The notes below the pieces were generated by a model. That model was not told where the DNA came from. It made no database searches and saw only the letters and a program-made list of their open reading frames with translations. A stretch of DNA of 64,000 bases from Marinobacterium iners (GTDB lineage: Bacteria; Pseudomonadota; Gammaproteobacteria; Pseudomonadales; Balneatricaceae), in NCBI RefSeq assembly GCF_017310015.1, contig NZ_CP022297.1:2604001-2668000 (forward strand). Direction: 5' to 3'. The position numbers and the translations under genes are program-made. Of the stretch, positions 26,975 to 35,690 are shown one piece after another. How positions within the stretch are numbered: the first letter of the stretch is position 1; every line of letters starts with the position of its first letter.

Positions 26975-28564
26975 TCAGGGGATCGGAGGGTTGTTCCAGC
27001 GCTGCACCGTCACAATCATCTGCCCTTCGGCATTGTGTGTGTCACCGCCATCCATCACCGTTGCCTGTACTTTCAGGTTACCGGCGTTGTTGGTCATCAT
27101 GCGTCGCTCAGGATTGGGACCCGCAGCGGCTGGCGTGAATACACCAGTATCCGGGTTCATCTGGCCGGTAAAGCGAACATCCCCATCAGCCTCGGCCACT
27201 TCATCAAATGGCGCCACTGCCCATTGCGCAGGCATCATGCCGATGCGGTAGTCATCGTCGGTACCGGGCTTGCCGTCCGGCCCAACGGCCCAGGCTTCAG
27301 CTTCAAAACGAGCCTCCACTTTCGGTGTTGAGCTGCCATTACCACCCACACGGGCCACGGCAAACTCCGGCACCACTTTCACCTGAGCGATGCGATCATA
27401 GACAGCAAAGCGCCCGCCCTGAGCGTCGCCCACACTCACCTCATGAATGCCCGAGGCGGCCTCGGATGCTCTGGCACGTACCTTGATCAGGCTGTCGCTT
27501 TCACTGATCACCTCGATAACATCAATGCCCTGGCCCAATACCGGCATGCCCTTAAGACCTGTACCGATAATGCTGACCTCAGCTTCGTTGCCCGCCCTGA
27601 TGTAAGCCGGCTGCAGTGCCAGTACCCGGCTGTTGCCATCGGCACGCGCCGCTACCACATCAGCCCCCACTTCATCGTGATCACGCAGGAACATGCGACC
27701 TTCCAGCTGCCCATTACGCAGCGCAAACACCTGTCGCATGGCGCGCCCATCGATCTCAAGATCCGCACGCCACTCATAGCCGGTATACACCACCGCCATG
27801 CCCTGCCCCTGAATGGGAGCGCCGTCGTCATACTGGCCACTGAGGCTGACTTGATACTGATCCTGACCCTCTGCGGGCATGACCTTCATCTCGGCATGGA
27901 AGGCGCCACGACCCGGCATGTGGCCCACCAGCGTCCAACCACCGCTGACCGGCGCTGCCGACTGCTGCTGCCATTGATCCCAGGCTGCGGATTCCATGGG
28001 CAAGGCTTCAGCCAGATGCGGCACCATCTGATTCAGCGCAAGCTCGAACCAATCCCGATCACGCGCCAGCGCCTGAAATTCGGTTGTAGGCCACTGGCCC
28101 AGATGGAAGTGAACCAGATGCTCCCACTCTTCAGCGGGCCGACGCTGCAGCAGCACACGTGCTCCTGAGTGACAGCGGGCACACATCTCGGTAAATTCCT
28201 GTGAATCGAACGCTTCGGATGTATTCAGACGACGCTCAAGTGCATAGCGGGCTCCTTCGGTTTCTTCCGGTGCCAGCCCCTGCCGGTCTGCCAGATATTT
28301 CACCAGCGTGCGCCGGTTTTCATCGCTGATCTGCAGGCCATGCATGATCTGCATGCGGGCAATTGTCATCAACCAACCTTCCGGCGTTTTGCGTTGATGG
28401 CTGATACGGCTCCACTGCTGGTCAGCCTCCTGGGTGTGGCACGCCAGACACTTGCTGCTGATAATCTGCTCGGCACTGTCGTTGGCCATGGCCGTCTGAG
28501 CACTCACCGCCAGCGCCAATGCCAGCAGCCCCCCGCCCAGCGGTTTCAGAGTTGTTGTATTCAA
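26975..28564 (-). CDS. qhnA: quinohemoprotein amine dehydrogenase alpha subunit (diheme, set 1)
   Basis: About 529 residues. It has two c-type heme motifs, CLACH and CARCH, in the first 150 residues, followed by Ig-like beta domains, as in the QHNDH alpha subunit that passes electrons from CTQ to periplasmic acceptors. The start chosen is TTG at 28564: AAGGAGGT sits seven bases before it, and the product then opens with a proper signal peptide (MNTTTLKPL, hydrophobic core, A-M-A). The ATGs at 28600 and 28588 have no good ribosome site and would put extra residues before the signal. It is the first gene of set 1 and follows a sigma-54 promoter. Confidence 0.93.
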   Translation of the reverse strand: MNTTTLKPLGGGLLALALAVSAQTAMANDSAEQIISSKCLACHTQEADQQWSRISHQRKTPEGWLMTIARMQIMHGLQISDENRRTLVKYLADRQGLAPEETEGARYALERRLNTSEAFDSQEFTEMCARCHSGARVLLQRRPAEEWEHLVHFHLGQWPTTEFQALARDRDWFELALNQMVPHLAEALPMESAAWDQWQQQSAAPVSGGWTLVGHMPGRGAFHAEMKVMPAEGQDQYQVSLSGQYDDGAPIQGQGMAVVYTGYEWRADLEIDGRAMRQVFALRNGQLEGRMFLRDHDEVGADVVAARADGNSRVLALQPAYIRAGNEAEVSIIGTGLKGMPVLGQGIDVIEVISESDSLIKVRARASEAASGIHEVSVGDAQGGRFAVYDRIAQVKVVPEFAVARVGGNGSSTPKVEARFEAEAWAVGPDGKPGTDDDYRIGMMPAQWAVAPFDEVAEADGDVRFTGQMNPDTGVFTPAAAGPNPERRMMTNNAGNLKVQATVMDGGDTHNAEGQMIVTVQRWNNPPIP

Positions 28565-28650
28565 GGTCCGACCTCCTTCTGTGGTCATTGCAAGGGGCAT
28601 CTGTCGGGACGCCCGTCGAGATCCAGGTCAATGTTGAGTCACAAAGGAGC

Positions 28651-28667
28651 TAGCACAGCCTGTGCCA
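28651..28667 (-). promoter_or_regulatory. sigma-54 promoter of QHNDH set 1
   Basis: On the minus strand TTGGCACAGGCTGTGCT has the -24 GG (28665-28666) and -12 GC (28653-28654) separated by ten bases, close to the TGGCAC-N5-TTGC consensus. Transcription would start near 28641, about 75 nt before the alpha subunit start codon. Confidence 0.75.
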
Positions 28668-28745
28668 AGTTCATCTTTTCAAAACAAAACAGTCACTTGA
28701 GTGAAATATTACGACTTTCGACCCCGCCAGCCAGGCAGCGTCATC

Positions 28746-28781
28746 TGTTTAATATCGCGACACCTGTTTCATCCTGAGACA
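28746..28781. promoter_or_regulatory. two enhancer-like dyads (TGT-N11-ACA)
   Basis: TGTTTAATATCGCGACA (28746-28762) and TGTTTCATCCTGAGACA (28765-28781) are imperfect 7-3-7 dyads 19 bp apart. Their centres are about 113 and 132 bp upstream of the predicted set 1 start site, a normal enhancer distance for a sigma-54 activator. Confidence 0.65.
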
Positions 28782-28838
28782 GACGCCCATTTTCGGGGCC
28801 TGACGCCGGAGTAGCGGGCTGAATCAGATTCAGACAGC

Positions 28839-28855
28839 TGTCTCATTCTGCGACA
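28839..28855. promoter_or_regulatory. third enhancer-like dyad
   Basis: TGTCTCATTCTGCGACA matches the two dyads at 28746-28781 (TGTYTMA-N3-YGMGACA). Its centre is about 109 bp upstream of the predicted start site of the aldehyde dehydrogenase 2 transcript. Confidence 0.65.
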
Positions 28856-28929
28856 GGCCAAAACAGCAAGAACATAGGTACACACATAGAAAACCATTCA
28901 ATTTCATTAAGTTAGGATTTAATCAAAAC

Positions 28930-28945
28930 TGGCACAGCCATTGCG
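28930..28945 (+). promoter_or_regulatory. sigma-54 promoter of aldehyde dehydrogenase 2
   Basis: TGGCACAGCCATTGCG has GG at 28931-28932 and GC at 28943-28944, separated by ten bases, and matches TGGCAC-N5-TTGC well. Start site expected near 28956, 33 nt before the ATG. Confidence 0.85.
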
Positions 28946-28988
28946 ATACAGGGGAGACAGACTCAACGACAACGATAAGAGGTTCACC

Positions 28989-30479
28989 ATGACGGAGTTT
29001 GCCCTTCACTCTGATACTCAGGCCTTCATCAGCCGCCGCCACCCTCTGCTGATTGGCGATCAGCGCCCTGCAGGTTCCGAAGGCAGGGAGATTGATGTGA
29101 TCAACCCCGCCACCGGAGAGTGTTTCACCAAGGTAGCCTGTGGGACTGCCGCTGATGTTGATCAGGCCGTCGCAACGGCGCGCCAGACATTCGAGGACTC
29201 CAGCTGGAGCCGCATGACACCGGTCGAGCGCGAACGCCTGCTGTGGCGTTTTGCCGATCTGATCGACGCCAACGCCGACTCGCTGGCCGAGATCGAGTGT
29301 CTCGACAATGGCAAGAGCGTCGCCATCGCCAAGGGAGTCGATATCCAGCTGGCCGTCAATTTCCTTCGCTACATGGCCGGCTGGGCAACCAAAATCGAGG
29401 GCAGTTGTGTACAGCCATCGGTTCCCTTCATGCCCGGCGCCCAATTCCACGGTTACACCCGGCGTGAGCCGGTCGGGGTGGTGGGTGCTATCGTGGCCTG
29501 GAACTTCCCGTTGCTGTTGGCCTGCTGGAAGCTCGGCCCGGCGCTGGCGACAGGGTGTACCGTCGTACTGAAGCCGGCTGAAGATACCCCCCTGACCGCG
29601 TTGCGACTGGGTGAACTGGCGCTGGAAGCGGGCTATCCGCCCGGGGTGTTGAACGTTGTCCCGGGCCTGGGCGGTGATGCCGGTGCAGCCCTGTCATCAC
29701 ATCCCGATGTGGACAAACTGACCTTTACGGGGTCGACCGGTGTCGGCAAGCTGATCGGCAAGGCCGCCATGGACCACATGACACGGGTGACCCTTGAGCT
29801 GGGCGGCAAGTCACCCACCATCGTGCTGGAAGACGCCGATCCGCAGGAGGCCGCCGCAGGGGCCGCCAATGCGATCTTCTTCAATCAGGGACAGGTGTGC
29901 TGTGCCGGTTCGCGCCTGTATGTGCAGCGCAAGCTGTTCGACAATCTGGTGGCAGATATCACCGATATCGCAGGCCGGATTCGTCTGGGTAACGGACTGG
30001 ACCCGAACACCGAAATGGGGCCGCTGGTCTCCGCCGTGCAGCAGCAGCGAGTGCACGGCTTTATCGAGAAAGGGCTGGCCGAGGGTGCCAGAATCACCAC
30101 CGGTGGTGACCGTCAGGGCCCCGGCTTCTTCATCCAGCCCACGGTGGTGGTGGATGTGGATCAGCGTTCAACACTGGTACAGGAGGAGATCTTCGGCCCG
30201 GTACTGGTGGCCATGCCGTTTGATGACATCGACGAGGCAGTCAGAATTGCCAATGACAGCCAGTATGGCCTGGGGGCCAGCATCTGGTCGAATAATCTGT
30301 CGGCGGTCCATCGCATGATTCCCCGTATCAAGTCCGGCAGCGTGTGGGTCAACTGTCACACGGCACTGGACCCGTCCCTGCCGTTTGGCGGTTTCAAGCA
30401 ATCCGGCCTTGGCCGTGAAATGGGAGCTGCCTGCATCGAGCATTACACCGAGCTCAAGTCGGTGCTGATGAAGGTTTAA
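28989..30479 (+). CDS. aldehyde dehydrogenase 2 (amine-derived aldehydes)
   Basis: 496 residues of the betaine/phenylacetaldehyde dehydrogenase type. Motifs: AIVAWNFP near residue 167, FTGSTGVGKLIGKAA, the general-base Glu in LELGGKSP, nucleophilic Cys304 in GQVCCAGS and the C-terminal PFGGFKQSGLGREMG. The start at 28989 has AAGAGG upstream; the longer frame would extend into the sigma-54 promoter. It diverges from QHNDH set 1 and shares the enhancer block with it, so aldehyde removal appears to be induced together with amine oxidation. Known 2-phenylethylamine gene sets likewise pair QHNDH with an aldehyde dehydrogenase. The exact aldehyde is not known. Confidence 0.93.
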   Translation: MTEFALHSDTQAFISRRHPLLIGDQRPAGSEGREIDVINPATGECFTKVACGTAADVDQAVATARQTFEDSSWSRMTPVERERLLWRFADLIDANADSLAEIECLDNGKSVAIAKGVDIQLAVNFLRYMAGWATKIEGSCVQPSVPFMPGAQFHGYTRREPVGVVGAIVAWNFPLLLACWKLGPALATGCTVVLKPAEDTPLTALRLGELALEAGYPPGVLNVVPGLGGDAGAALSSHPDVDKLTFTGSTGVGKLIGKAAMDHMTRVTLELGGKSPTIVLEDADPQEAAAGAANAIFFNQGQVCCAGSRLYVQRKLFDNLVADITDIAGRIRLGNGLDPNTEMGPLVSAVQQQRVHGFIEKGLAEGARITTGGDRQGPGFFIQPTVVVDVDQRSTLVQEEIFGPVLVAMPFDDIDEAVRIANDSQYGLGASIWSNNLSAVHRMIPRIKSGSVWVNCHTALDPSLPFGGFKQSGLGREMGAACIEHYTELKSVLMKV

Positions 30480-30486
30480 TCAGACC

Positions 30487-30513
30487 GGGAGCCTGATCTC
30501 ATCCGGCTCCCTT
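30487..30513. terminator. hairpin between converging ALDH 2 and GlxA-type regulator
   Basis: GGGAGCC (30487-30493) pairs with GGCTCCC (30505-30511), followed by TT. It overlaps the last codons of the regulator gene. Confidence 0.5.
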
Positions 30514-31476
30514 CACACCATCTATTGCCCTGTTGGAAAACCGCTCTCTGAACTGGCTTGGCGTCAGCCCGGTCCGTTTTTGGAACATGCGCCGAAAGGC
30601 ACTGACATCCTCATATCCCACCCGCCAGGCCACCCGCTCTATTGTTGTCTCGGTATTTTCCAGCAGCTCTCGTGCCTTGTGCAGTCTCTGCTGCTGCAGA
30701 TACTCACCCGGTTTTAGCCCGGTCGCCTTATGAAAACGGCGGATAAAGGTTCGCTCAGTGAGGTGGGCCAGTTCCGCCATCTGAATGACGCTTAGTGGCT
30801 GTGCATATTCGCGGTGAATATGGTGCTGGACACCCAGTATTACCCGATCGCTGTGATCCAGTACCGGTATGAAACTGCGGTAATAGCTCTGCTGGCGAGC
30901 GCCGGTATCAACCAACAAGAATCGCCCCAGTGCCTGCACTACGGTGGGTGGAACATAGCGTCCGATCAGGTACAAACCAAGATCCATCCAGGACATGACG
31001 CCGCCGGCGGTCACCAGGTCGGAATCGGCCAACAGCATGGCATCGGTATCCAGTTCCACAGATGGATACTGATATCGGAACGCACCTTCCAGCTGCCAAT
31101 GAGTGGTTGCCTTACGCCCCTCAAGCAATCCGGCCTGTGCAAGCAGAAAAGCCCCGGCACAGGCAGAACTGATCACGGTTCCCTGTCGATGCCAGTTCTG
31201 CAAAAAGGAGCAGACAACCGGCTGTGGCTCAAGGTACGCCTGCCCTTCCAGTACCGGCGGCACAATAATCAGAGACGGCGGAATATCCATGATTTCCGGG
31301 GTTGCCAGCGGGTCCTGCTCGATCTGCCAGCATACCGTCTGGAAAGCGATGTCCGGCGCCTGCTGCAGTTCGGCAAGAATACGATTGGCGGACTGGAACA
31401 GGTCGATCAGGCCATAGACCGCCGAACGTGCAGTACCGGGAATCACCACAATCGCGACAAGAATGGTCTGAGACAT
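30499..31476 (-). CDS. GlxA-family AraC regulator with DJ-1/PfpI domain
   Basis: 325 residues. The N-terminal DJ-1/PfpI-like domain (about 1-190) contains the nucleophile-elbow-like SSACAGAFLLA segment. It is followed by a C-terminal AraC double helix-turn-helix (about 220-315) with RTFIRRFHKATGLKPGEYLQ and the conserved VGYEDVSAFRRMFQKRTGLTPS. Such regulators often control degradation of amines, amino acids or carnitine-like compounds. It is divergent from a cysteine hydrolase gene with about 93 bp between, so that gene is the likely target. The ligand is unknown. Confidence 0.9.
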   Translation of the reverse strand: MSQTILVAIVVIPGTARSAVYGLIDLFQSANRILAELQQAPDIAFQTVCWQIEQDPLATPEIMDIPPSLIIVPPVLEGQAYLEPQPVVCSFLQNWHRQGTVISSACAGAFLLAQAGLLEGRKATTHWQLEGAFRYQYPSVELDTDAMLLADSDLVTAGGVMSWMDLGLYLIGRYVPPTVVQALGRFLLVDTGARQQSYYRSFIPVLDHSDRVILGVQHHIHREYAQPLSVIQMAELAHLTERTFIRRFHKATGLKPGEYLQQQRLHKARELLENTETTIERVAWRVGYEDVSAFRRMFQKRTGLTPSQFRERFSNRAIDGVKGAG

Positions 31477-31569
31477 GTCAGTTTTTACCCTGTTATTGTC
31501 AGTTATGCCACCCGTGCAGGTTAACAGACAGGGTTAGGATGGGCGACAACCATTCAACAGGAAACACAC

Positions 31570-32121
31570 ATGAGCAACACAGCACTGATCATCGTCGATA
31601 TGCAGAATGATTATTTTCCCGAAGGTAAGTGGACTCTGGAAGGAATAGAGGCCGCCGCTGCCAATACTGCCCGCATCCTGGAGGACTTTCGCCAGCGCGG
31701 GTTGCCGGTGGTTCATGTGCGACATGAATTTCCGTCAACCGAAGCCCCCTTCTTCGTGCCCGGCAGTGAGGGGGCCAAGACTCATAAGAGTCTGCAGCCG
31801 ATCACCGGCGAATTCCAGATTCTGAAAAACGAGGTCAACAGCTTCAAGGGCACCGAACTGCATCAGTTGCTGCAGCGTGAAAACATTACTGAGCTTGTGA
31901 TTACCGGTGCCATGAGCCACATGTGTATCGATGCCATCACCCGCGCCGCTTCCGATTTGGGCTACAGCAATACAGTGGTACATGATGCCTGCGCCACTCT
32001 GGATGCCGAGTTCAACGGGGTACATGTTCCTGCCAAACATGTACACGCAACCTTCATGGCCGCGCTGGCGTTTGCCTACGCTGAAGTGGTCAGTACCGAG
32101 GCATTGTTGTCGAACCGTTGA
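31570..32121 (+). CDS. isochorismatase-family cysteine hydrolase
   Basis: 183 residues, the common size for this family of amidases and related hydrolases. The catalytic triad can be placed: Asp10 in VDMQNDYF, a Lys in ILKNEVNSF (near 86), and Cys in GAMSHMCIDA (near 118), preceded by the non-proline cis-peptide region. The segment TRAASDLGY after the Cys is also characteristic. It diverges from the GlxA-type regulator. The substrate is probably a small amide or carbamate, but nothing in the sequence identifies it. Confidence 0.88.
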   Translation: MSNTALIIVDMQNDYFPEGKWTLEGIEAAAANTARILEDFRQRGLPVVHVRHEFPSTEAPFFVPGSEGAKTHKSLQPITGEFQILKNEVNSFKGTELHQLLQRENITELVITGAMSHMCIDAITRAASDLGYSNTVVHDACATLDAEFNGVHVPAKHVHATFMAALAFAYAEVVSTEALLSNR

Positions 32122-32183
32122 TTATCCAATGTGTGTCATCAAAACCGATCTAAAGTCAGTGCGGTAAGAGCATACTCAAACGT

Positions 32184-33875
32184 TCATATGCCCGTGTCTT
32201 GTTCAAGCGGATCTTCGGGCGTTGTACAGACCCGGTTGCGTCCCAGCCTTTTCGCCGTATAGAGCGCACTGTCTGCGTGGTGTATAAGGGTTTCAACGCG
32301 CATGTTGAGGTGTGGCCTGTTTGAGGCCACGCCAAGACTGATGCTGACATGTCCTGTCGGCCCGTGAGCGTGTGGAATCCTCAACCCCGCCACAGCAGCC
32401 CTTAATTGCTCGGCGAGCTGTTTCGCGTGGGAAAGATCCAGCCCCGGCAAAAGAACGATGAACTCTTCGCCCCCGTAACGCGCAATCATGTCACCGCTGC
32501 GCTTCAGCTGATCTGACATCACTTGTGCCACCTGACGCAGGCAATCATCACCCGCCTGGTGCCCATAAGTATCGTTAAAGCGCTTGAAAACATCGACATC
32601 AGCCATCACGATGGCCAGCCTAGTGCCGTCGCGTAATGCCCGTCGCCACTCATGTTCAAGCTGTTGATCGAATGAGCGACGGTTGGGTATGCCGGTCAGG
32701 GCATCGGTTGTACTCAAACGCTCCAACTCGGCATTCATCTTTTGCAAATGCATGTTCGCCTGCTCCAGCTGCTGCTCTGCCTGGCGACGAGCATCGACGA
32801 AAACCGCAAAGCTGGCCCCCATCGTGCTGATTTCATCACTGCCTGATTCAGGAACAGGCACCTGCTTACCCTGCAGATGTGCCTGCATTGCAGCATTGAG
32901 ACGATTTATCCGGAGTACGATATGGCGCCGGATATACATAATGGCACCGAACGTTATGGCGAGCAGAGTCAATGATGCCAGCAACAGTCCAAACAACGAA
33001 CTGCGAATCAGCTTCTGGTGGTCTGTAATGGCCTGTTGAGCCGACGCTTTCAGCTGCAGATGGTAGCTGAAACTTGCCCCTGTCAGCTTTTGGGCCAGTA
33101 CCCGGGTTTCCCGCGCCGTTGCCAAACTTGCCCGCGACGCCTTCAATAACGGTCCTCGGCTCCTGAACGCTTCAGGCAATACTTCGGTAAGCTGACGCCT
33201 CAGCTCGAGCAGTTCTTCATCTTCAAGTGGCAATAATGCCAGTTTCTGTAACGCTTGCTCACAAGCGCGTTCCAGTTGTGCTACATGCCCCGGACGTTCA
33301 GCACTCAATGCTGACGAAGCGGCAACCAGTGCGGTCAGCGCATGACTGATAAAACGCTGCTGGTTAGGAGACTGCGCACCGAAGTCACTCAGCGGTAACC
33401 GTTGCTGTAATATGAATAGTGTGTCGATTAACTGAAGATGCTCGGTTTGTAGTTGTTTTTCCAGTTCAAGGCGCTGATCCAGCTGCCCCAGGCTCAGGAA
33501 AAACGGCTCCTGCCAACGATCAAGCTCTCTGTTTGCTGCCCTATCGGCATCGGCTGACGACGACAACTGCTGCAGTCGGTCACGTGCAGAGCGGTAAAGG
33601 CCAGCCAGATTCTCTGTCCGCTGACTGCCCGCACTGATGGAGCGACGGCTACCCACCATCATTTCAAACACTTCAGCAGCAATGATCTCTGCATCTCGGG
33701 TAAGTTCAGCGGCCGCCATGGCACGGCCAAACTCACGATCTGCCAGGTTACTGAACCCCTGGTATTGCTGGAACATCACATAACCAACAGCTGATACAGC
33801 CATCAGATACAATCCGAAAATTGTACCGATGATCAGTGTCAGTCGAGTACCTATGCTTGTGTGCGGTTGTTGCAT
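32184..33875 (-). CDS. membrane diguanylate cyclase with periplasmic sensor helix bundle
   Basis: About 563 residues. A first membrane helix (about 10-32) is followed by a long helical periplasmic region of about 270 residues, a second helix (about 300-322), a HAMP-like linker, a coiled coil (QLEQANMHLQKMNAELERL) and a GGDEF domain. The active-site motif is RYGGEEFIVL, with RSGD five residues before it as an I-site, so cyclase activity with product inhibition is expected. The ATG at 33875 was chosen; the frame extends to a TTG at 33932 that would overlap the preceding gene. It starts 14 bp after the stop of a periplasmic binding protein, which may deliver the ligand signal to its periplasmic part. 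Confidence 0.88.
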   Translation of the reverse strand: MQQPHTSIGTRLTLIIGTIFGLYLMAVSAVGYVMFQQYQGFSNLADREFGRAMAAAELTRDAEIIAAEVFEMMVGSRRSISAGSQRTENLAGLYRSARDRLQQLSSSADADRAANRELDRWQEPFFLSLGQLDQRLELEKQLQTEHLQLIDTLFILQQRLPLSDFGAQSPNQQRFISHALTALVAASSALSAERPGHVAQLERACEQALQKLALLPLEDEELLELRRQLTEVLPEAFRSRGPLLKASRASLATARETRVLAQKLTGASFSYHLQLKASAQQAITDHQKLIRSSLFGLLLASLTLLAITFGAIMYIRRHIVLRINRLNAAMQAHLQGKQVPVPESGSDEISTMGASFAVFVDARRQAEQQLEQANMHLQKMNAELERLSTTDALTGIPNRRSFDQQLEHEWRRALRDGTRLAIVMADVDVFKRFNDTYGHQAGDDCLRQVAQVMSDQLKRSGDMIARYGGEEFIVLLPGLDLSHAKQLAEQLRAAVAGLRIPHAHGPTGHVSISLGVASNRPHLNMRVETLIHHADSALYTAKRLGRNRVCTTPEDPLEQDTGI

Positions 33876-33889
33876 AACGGCGCTGGAGC

Positions 33890-34906
33890 TCACAGAAACA
33901 GGGGAGCAAACAACAAGCCACCACGCGACCAAGGCTTGTTCACTCCCTGCTCCATCCCGATAGCCGTATCAGGACCATAGTGACGCTGGTAGATTTCACT
34001 GTAGTTACCAACACTGGCTATCACCTTGCGCGCCCAGTCATTTGACAACCCCAACTGGCTTGCCAGATCACCTTGCTGCCCCAGCAGATTAAGAATTTCT
34101 TGATCCTCCGTGCTGTTCAAGACCTGATCAAGGTTGCTTTGGGTTATGCCCTTTTGATCGGCCAGAATGGTGGCGTTGACCACGGAACGGATAACACGCG
34201 CCCAGCGGGTTTCATCGTTCCGCACCATTGGGCCTATAGGTTCACGAGACAGTGTTTCAGGCAGGATAATATAGTGTGCCGGGTTGTCCGCACGGTTGGC
34301 GCGGTTGGTTGCCAGGTTCATTCGATCGGCACTGTACGCATCGCAATGACCTCGAAAGAAGCTGTCGCCATTGGAAAACTGAACTTGCGCGTCAATACCT
34401 TGCTGTTCGAGTGCATTAACAAGGTTTTTGTGAGTTGATGTGTTTTCAGTCACGCAGACCGTTTTGCCCTGCAGGTCTGACAGCATTGAAATGCCACTGT
34501 TGGCACGGACCATTACGCCCTGGCTGTCAAAGAGATATACCGCCGGGAACACAACCTGATAGCGGTTTTCTCGACCCAATGTCCAGGTCGTGCTGTACAT
34601 CACCACATCCGTCTGGCGCTGCTGCAGAGTGGTAAACCGTGTCGTGGCATCAACTTCCACATACTGCACCCGTTCGGGATCACCGAACAGCGCAGCCGCC
34701 GTGGCGCGGCAAAAATCAACATAAAAACCTTTCCAGGTTCCGTCCGTGTCAATGGAACTGCGACCGGGGTCATCCGGAAAAACACCACAGCGAATATCAC
34801 CATGACGCATGACTTCATCCAACGTATCGGCATGCACCGATGACAGAAGCATGACATTCATGGCCATCACGATCAGATAACAACAAAACCGGCGAAGAAT
34901 CGGCAT
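33890..34906 (-). CDS. periplasmic amino-acid-type solute-binding protein, orphan
   Basis: 338 residues, SBP_bac_3 family close to the general amino-acid binding protein AapJ group. A signal peptide (MPILRRFCCYLIVMAMNVMLLSS, cleavage near V-H-A-D) precedes a two-lobed domain with DIRCGVFPD at the start, GFYVDFCRATAAALFGD and LQGKTVCVTENTSTHKN. No permease or ATPase gene is near. Instead it is immediately followed by a membrane diguanylate cyclase in the same direction, which suggests a sensory rather than a transport role. Confidence 0.9.
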   Translation of the reverse strand: MPILRRFCCYLIVMAMNVMLLSSVHADTLDEVMRHGDIRCGVFPDDPGRSSIDTDGTWKGFYVDFCRATAAALFGDPERVQYVEVDATTRFTTLQQRQTDVVMYSTTWTLGRENRYQVVFPAVYLFDSQGVMVRANSGISMLSDLQGKTVCVTENTSTHKNLVNALEQQGIDAQVQFSNGDSFFRGHCDAYSADRMNLATNRANRADNPAHYIILPETLSREPIGPMVRNDETRWARVIRSVVNATILADQKGITQSNLDQVLNSTEDQEILNLLGQQGDLASQLGLSNDWARKVIASVGNYSEIYQRHYGPDTAIGMEQGVNKPWSRGGLLFAPLFL

Positions 34907-34999
34907 ACATGAACCCTTGGCGTTTGGCGCATAACAGCGATGCAGGTCATTCTACCTGCAGAGTTCAGCAGCACCAGCAAAAGTGTCACCGCCGTTCGT

Positions 35000-35632
35000 C
35001 TACAGGGGCTCCAGTGACCGCAACTGCCTGTCATGCAATCGGTTCATCAGCACCAACGCCAGTATTGCGCCAGCCAACGCCCAAGCCATATCGGACTGGG
35101 TATCCCAGACATAGCCCTGAGTACCGAGAAACGCCTCGGCACCCTCCTCCGAGATCAGGGCTACCCACCACTCGATCAACTCGTAGAACGCACTGAACGC
35201 CAGACAAAAGCACACGATAAAAAAGTTGCGCCATGCCGCTGACGGGATCACCTTCAGCCGGATCAACAGCTCACGTGCAATCATTGCCGGCACTAGGCCC
35301 TGCACCAGATGGCCCACCTTGTCATAGTTATTCCGTTGCCAGTCGAACATTTCTCTGAGCAGGTCGAAGAGCGGCACCTTGGCATAGGTGTAGTGCCCAC
35401 CGACCATCAAAATGATGCAGTGGAACAAAATCAGACTGTACAACAGCGGCGTAAGGGGGAATCGACGACGCGTACACAGCAAAATGAGGGCGCCAACAAC
35501 GGCCGGCAGGACTTCCAGCGCCCAGGTAATGCGATCAGCCGGCTCCCACGCCGACCAGAACAAGACCGGCAAGAACACCAGCGCCCAGAGCGCGGGCCCC
35601 CGCCTGCCTGATGATTGGTGAACATGCGACAT
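35000..35632 (-). CDS. DUF2238 (YjdF-like) integral membrane protein
   Basis: 210 residues with about six membrane helices. The conserved features of the family are visible: GGHYTYAKVPLFD, then DKVGHLVQGLVPAM, FSAFYELIEWW and a C-terminal DTQSDMAWALAGA. The histidine, aspartate and glutamate residues in the helices are family hallmarks, but the function is unknown. The start at 35632 has AAGGAGA at good spacing; the longer frame upstream has no support. It is followed at 94 bp by the orphan binding protein gene in the same direction; a small hairpin (34941-34960) lies between. Confidence 0.88.
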   Translation of the reverse strand: MSHVHQSSGRRGPALWALVFLPVLFWSAWEPADRITWALEVLPAVVGALILLCTRRRFPLTPLLYSLILFHCIILMVGGHYTYAKVPLFDLLREMFDWQRNNYDKVGHLVQGLVPAMIARELLIRLKVIPSAAWRNFFIVCFCLAFSAFYELIEWWVALISEEGAEAFLGTQGYVWDTQSDMAWALAGAILALVLMNRLHDRQLRSLEPL

Positions 35633-35690
35633 CCCACTCTCCTTGTCAGCCAGATACAACCTGTTCATCCAGTCAGTGCCGCCGATGGCG

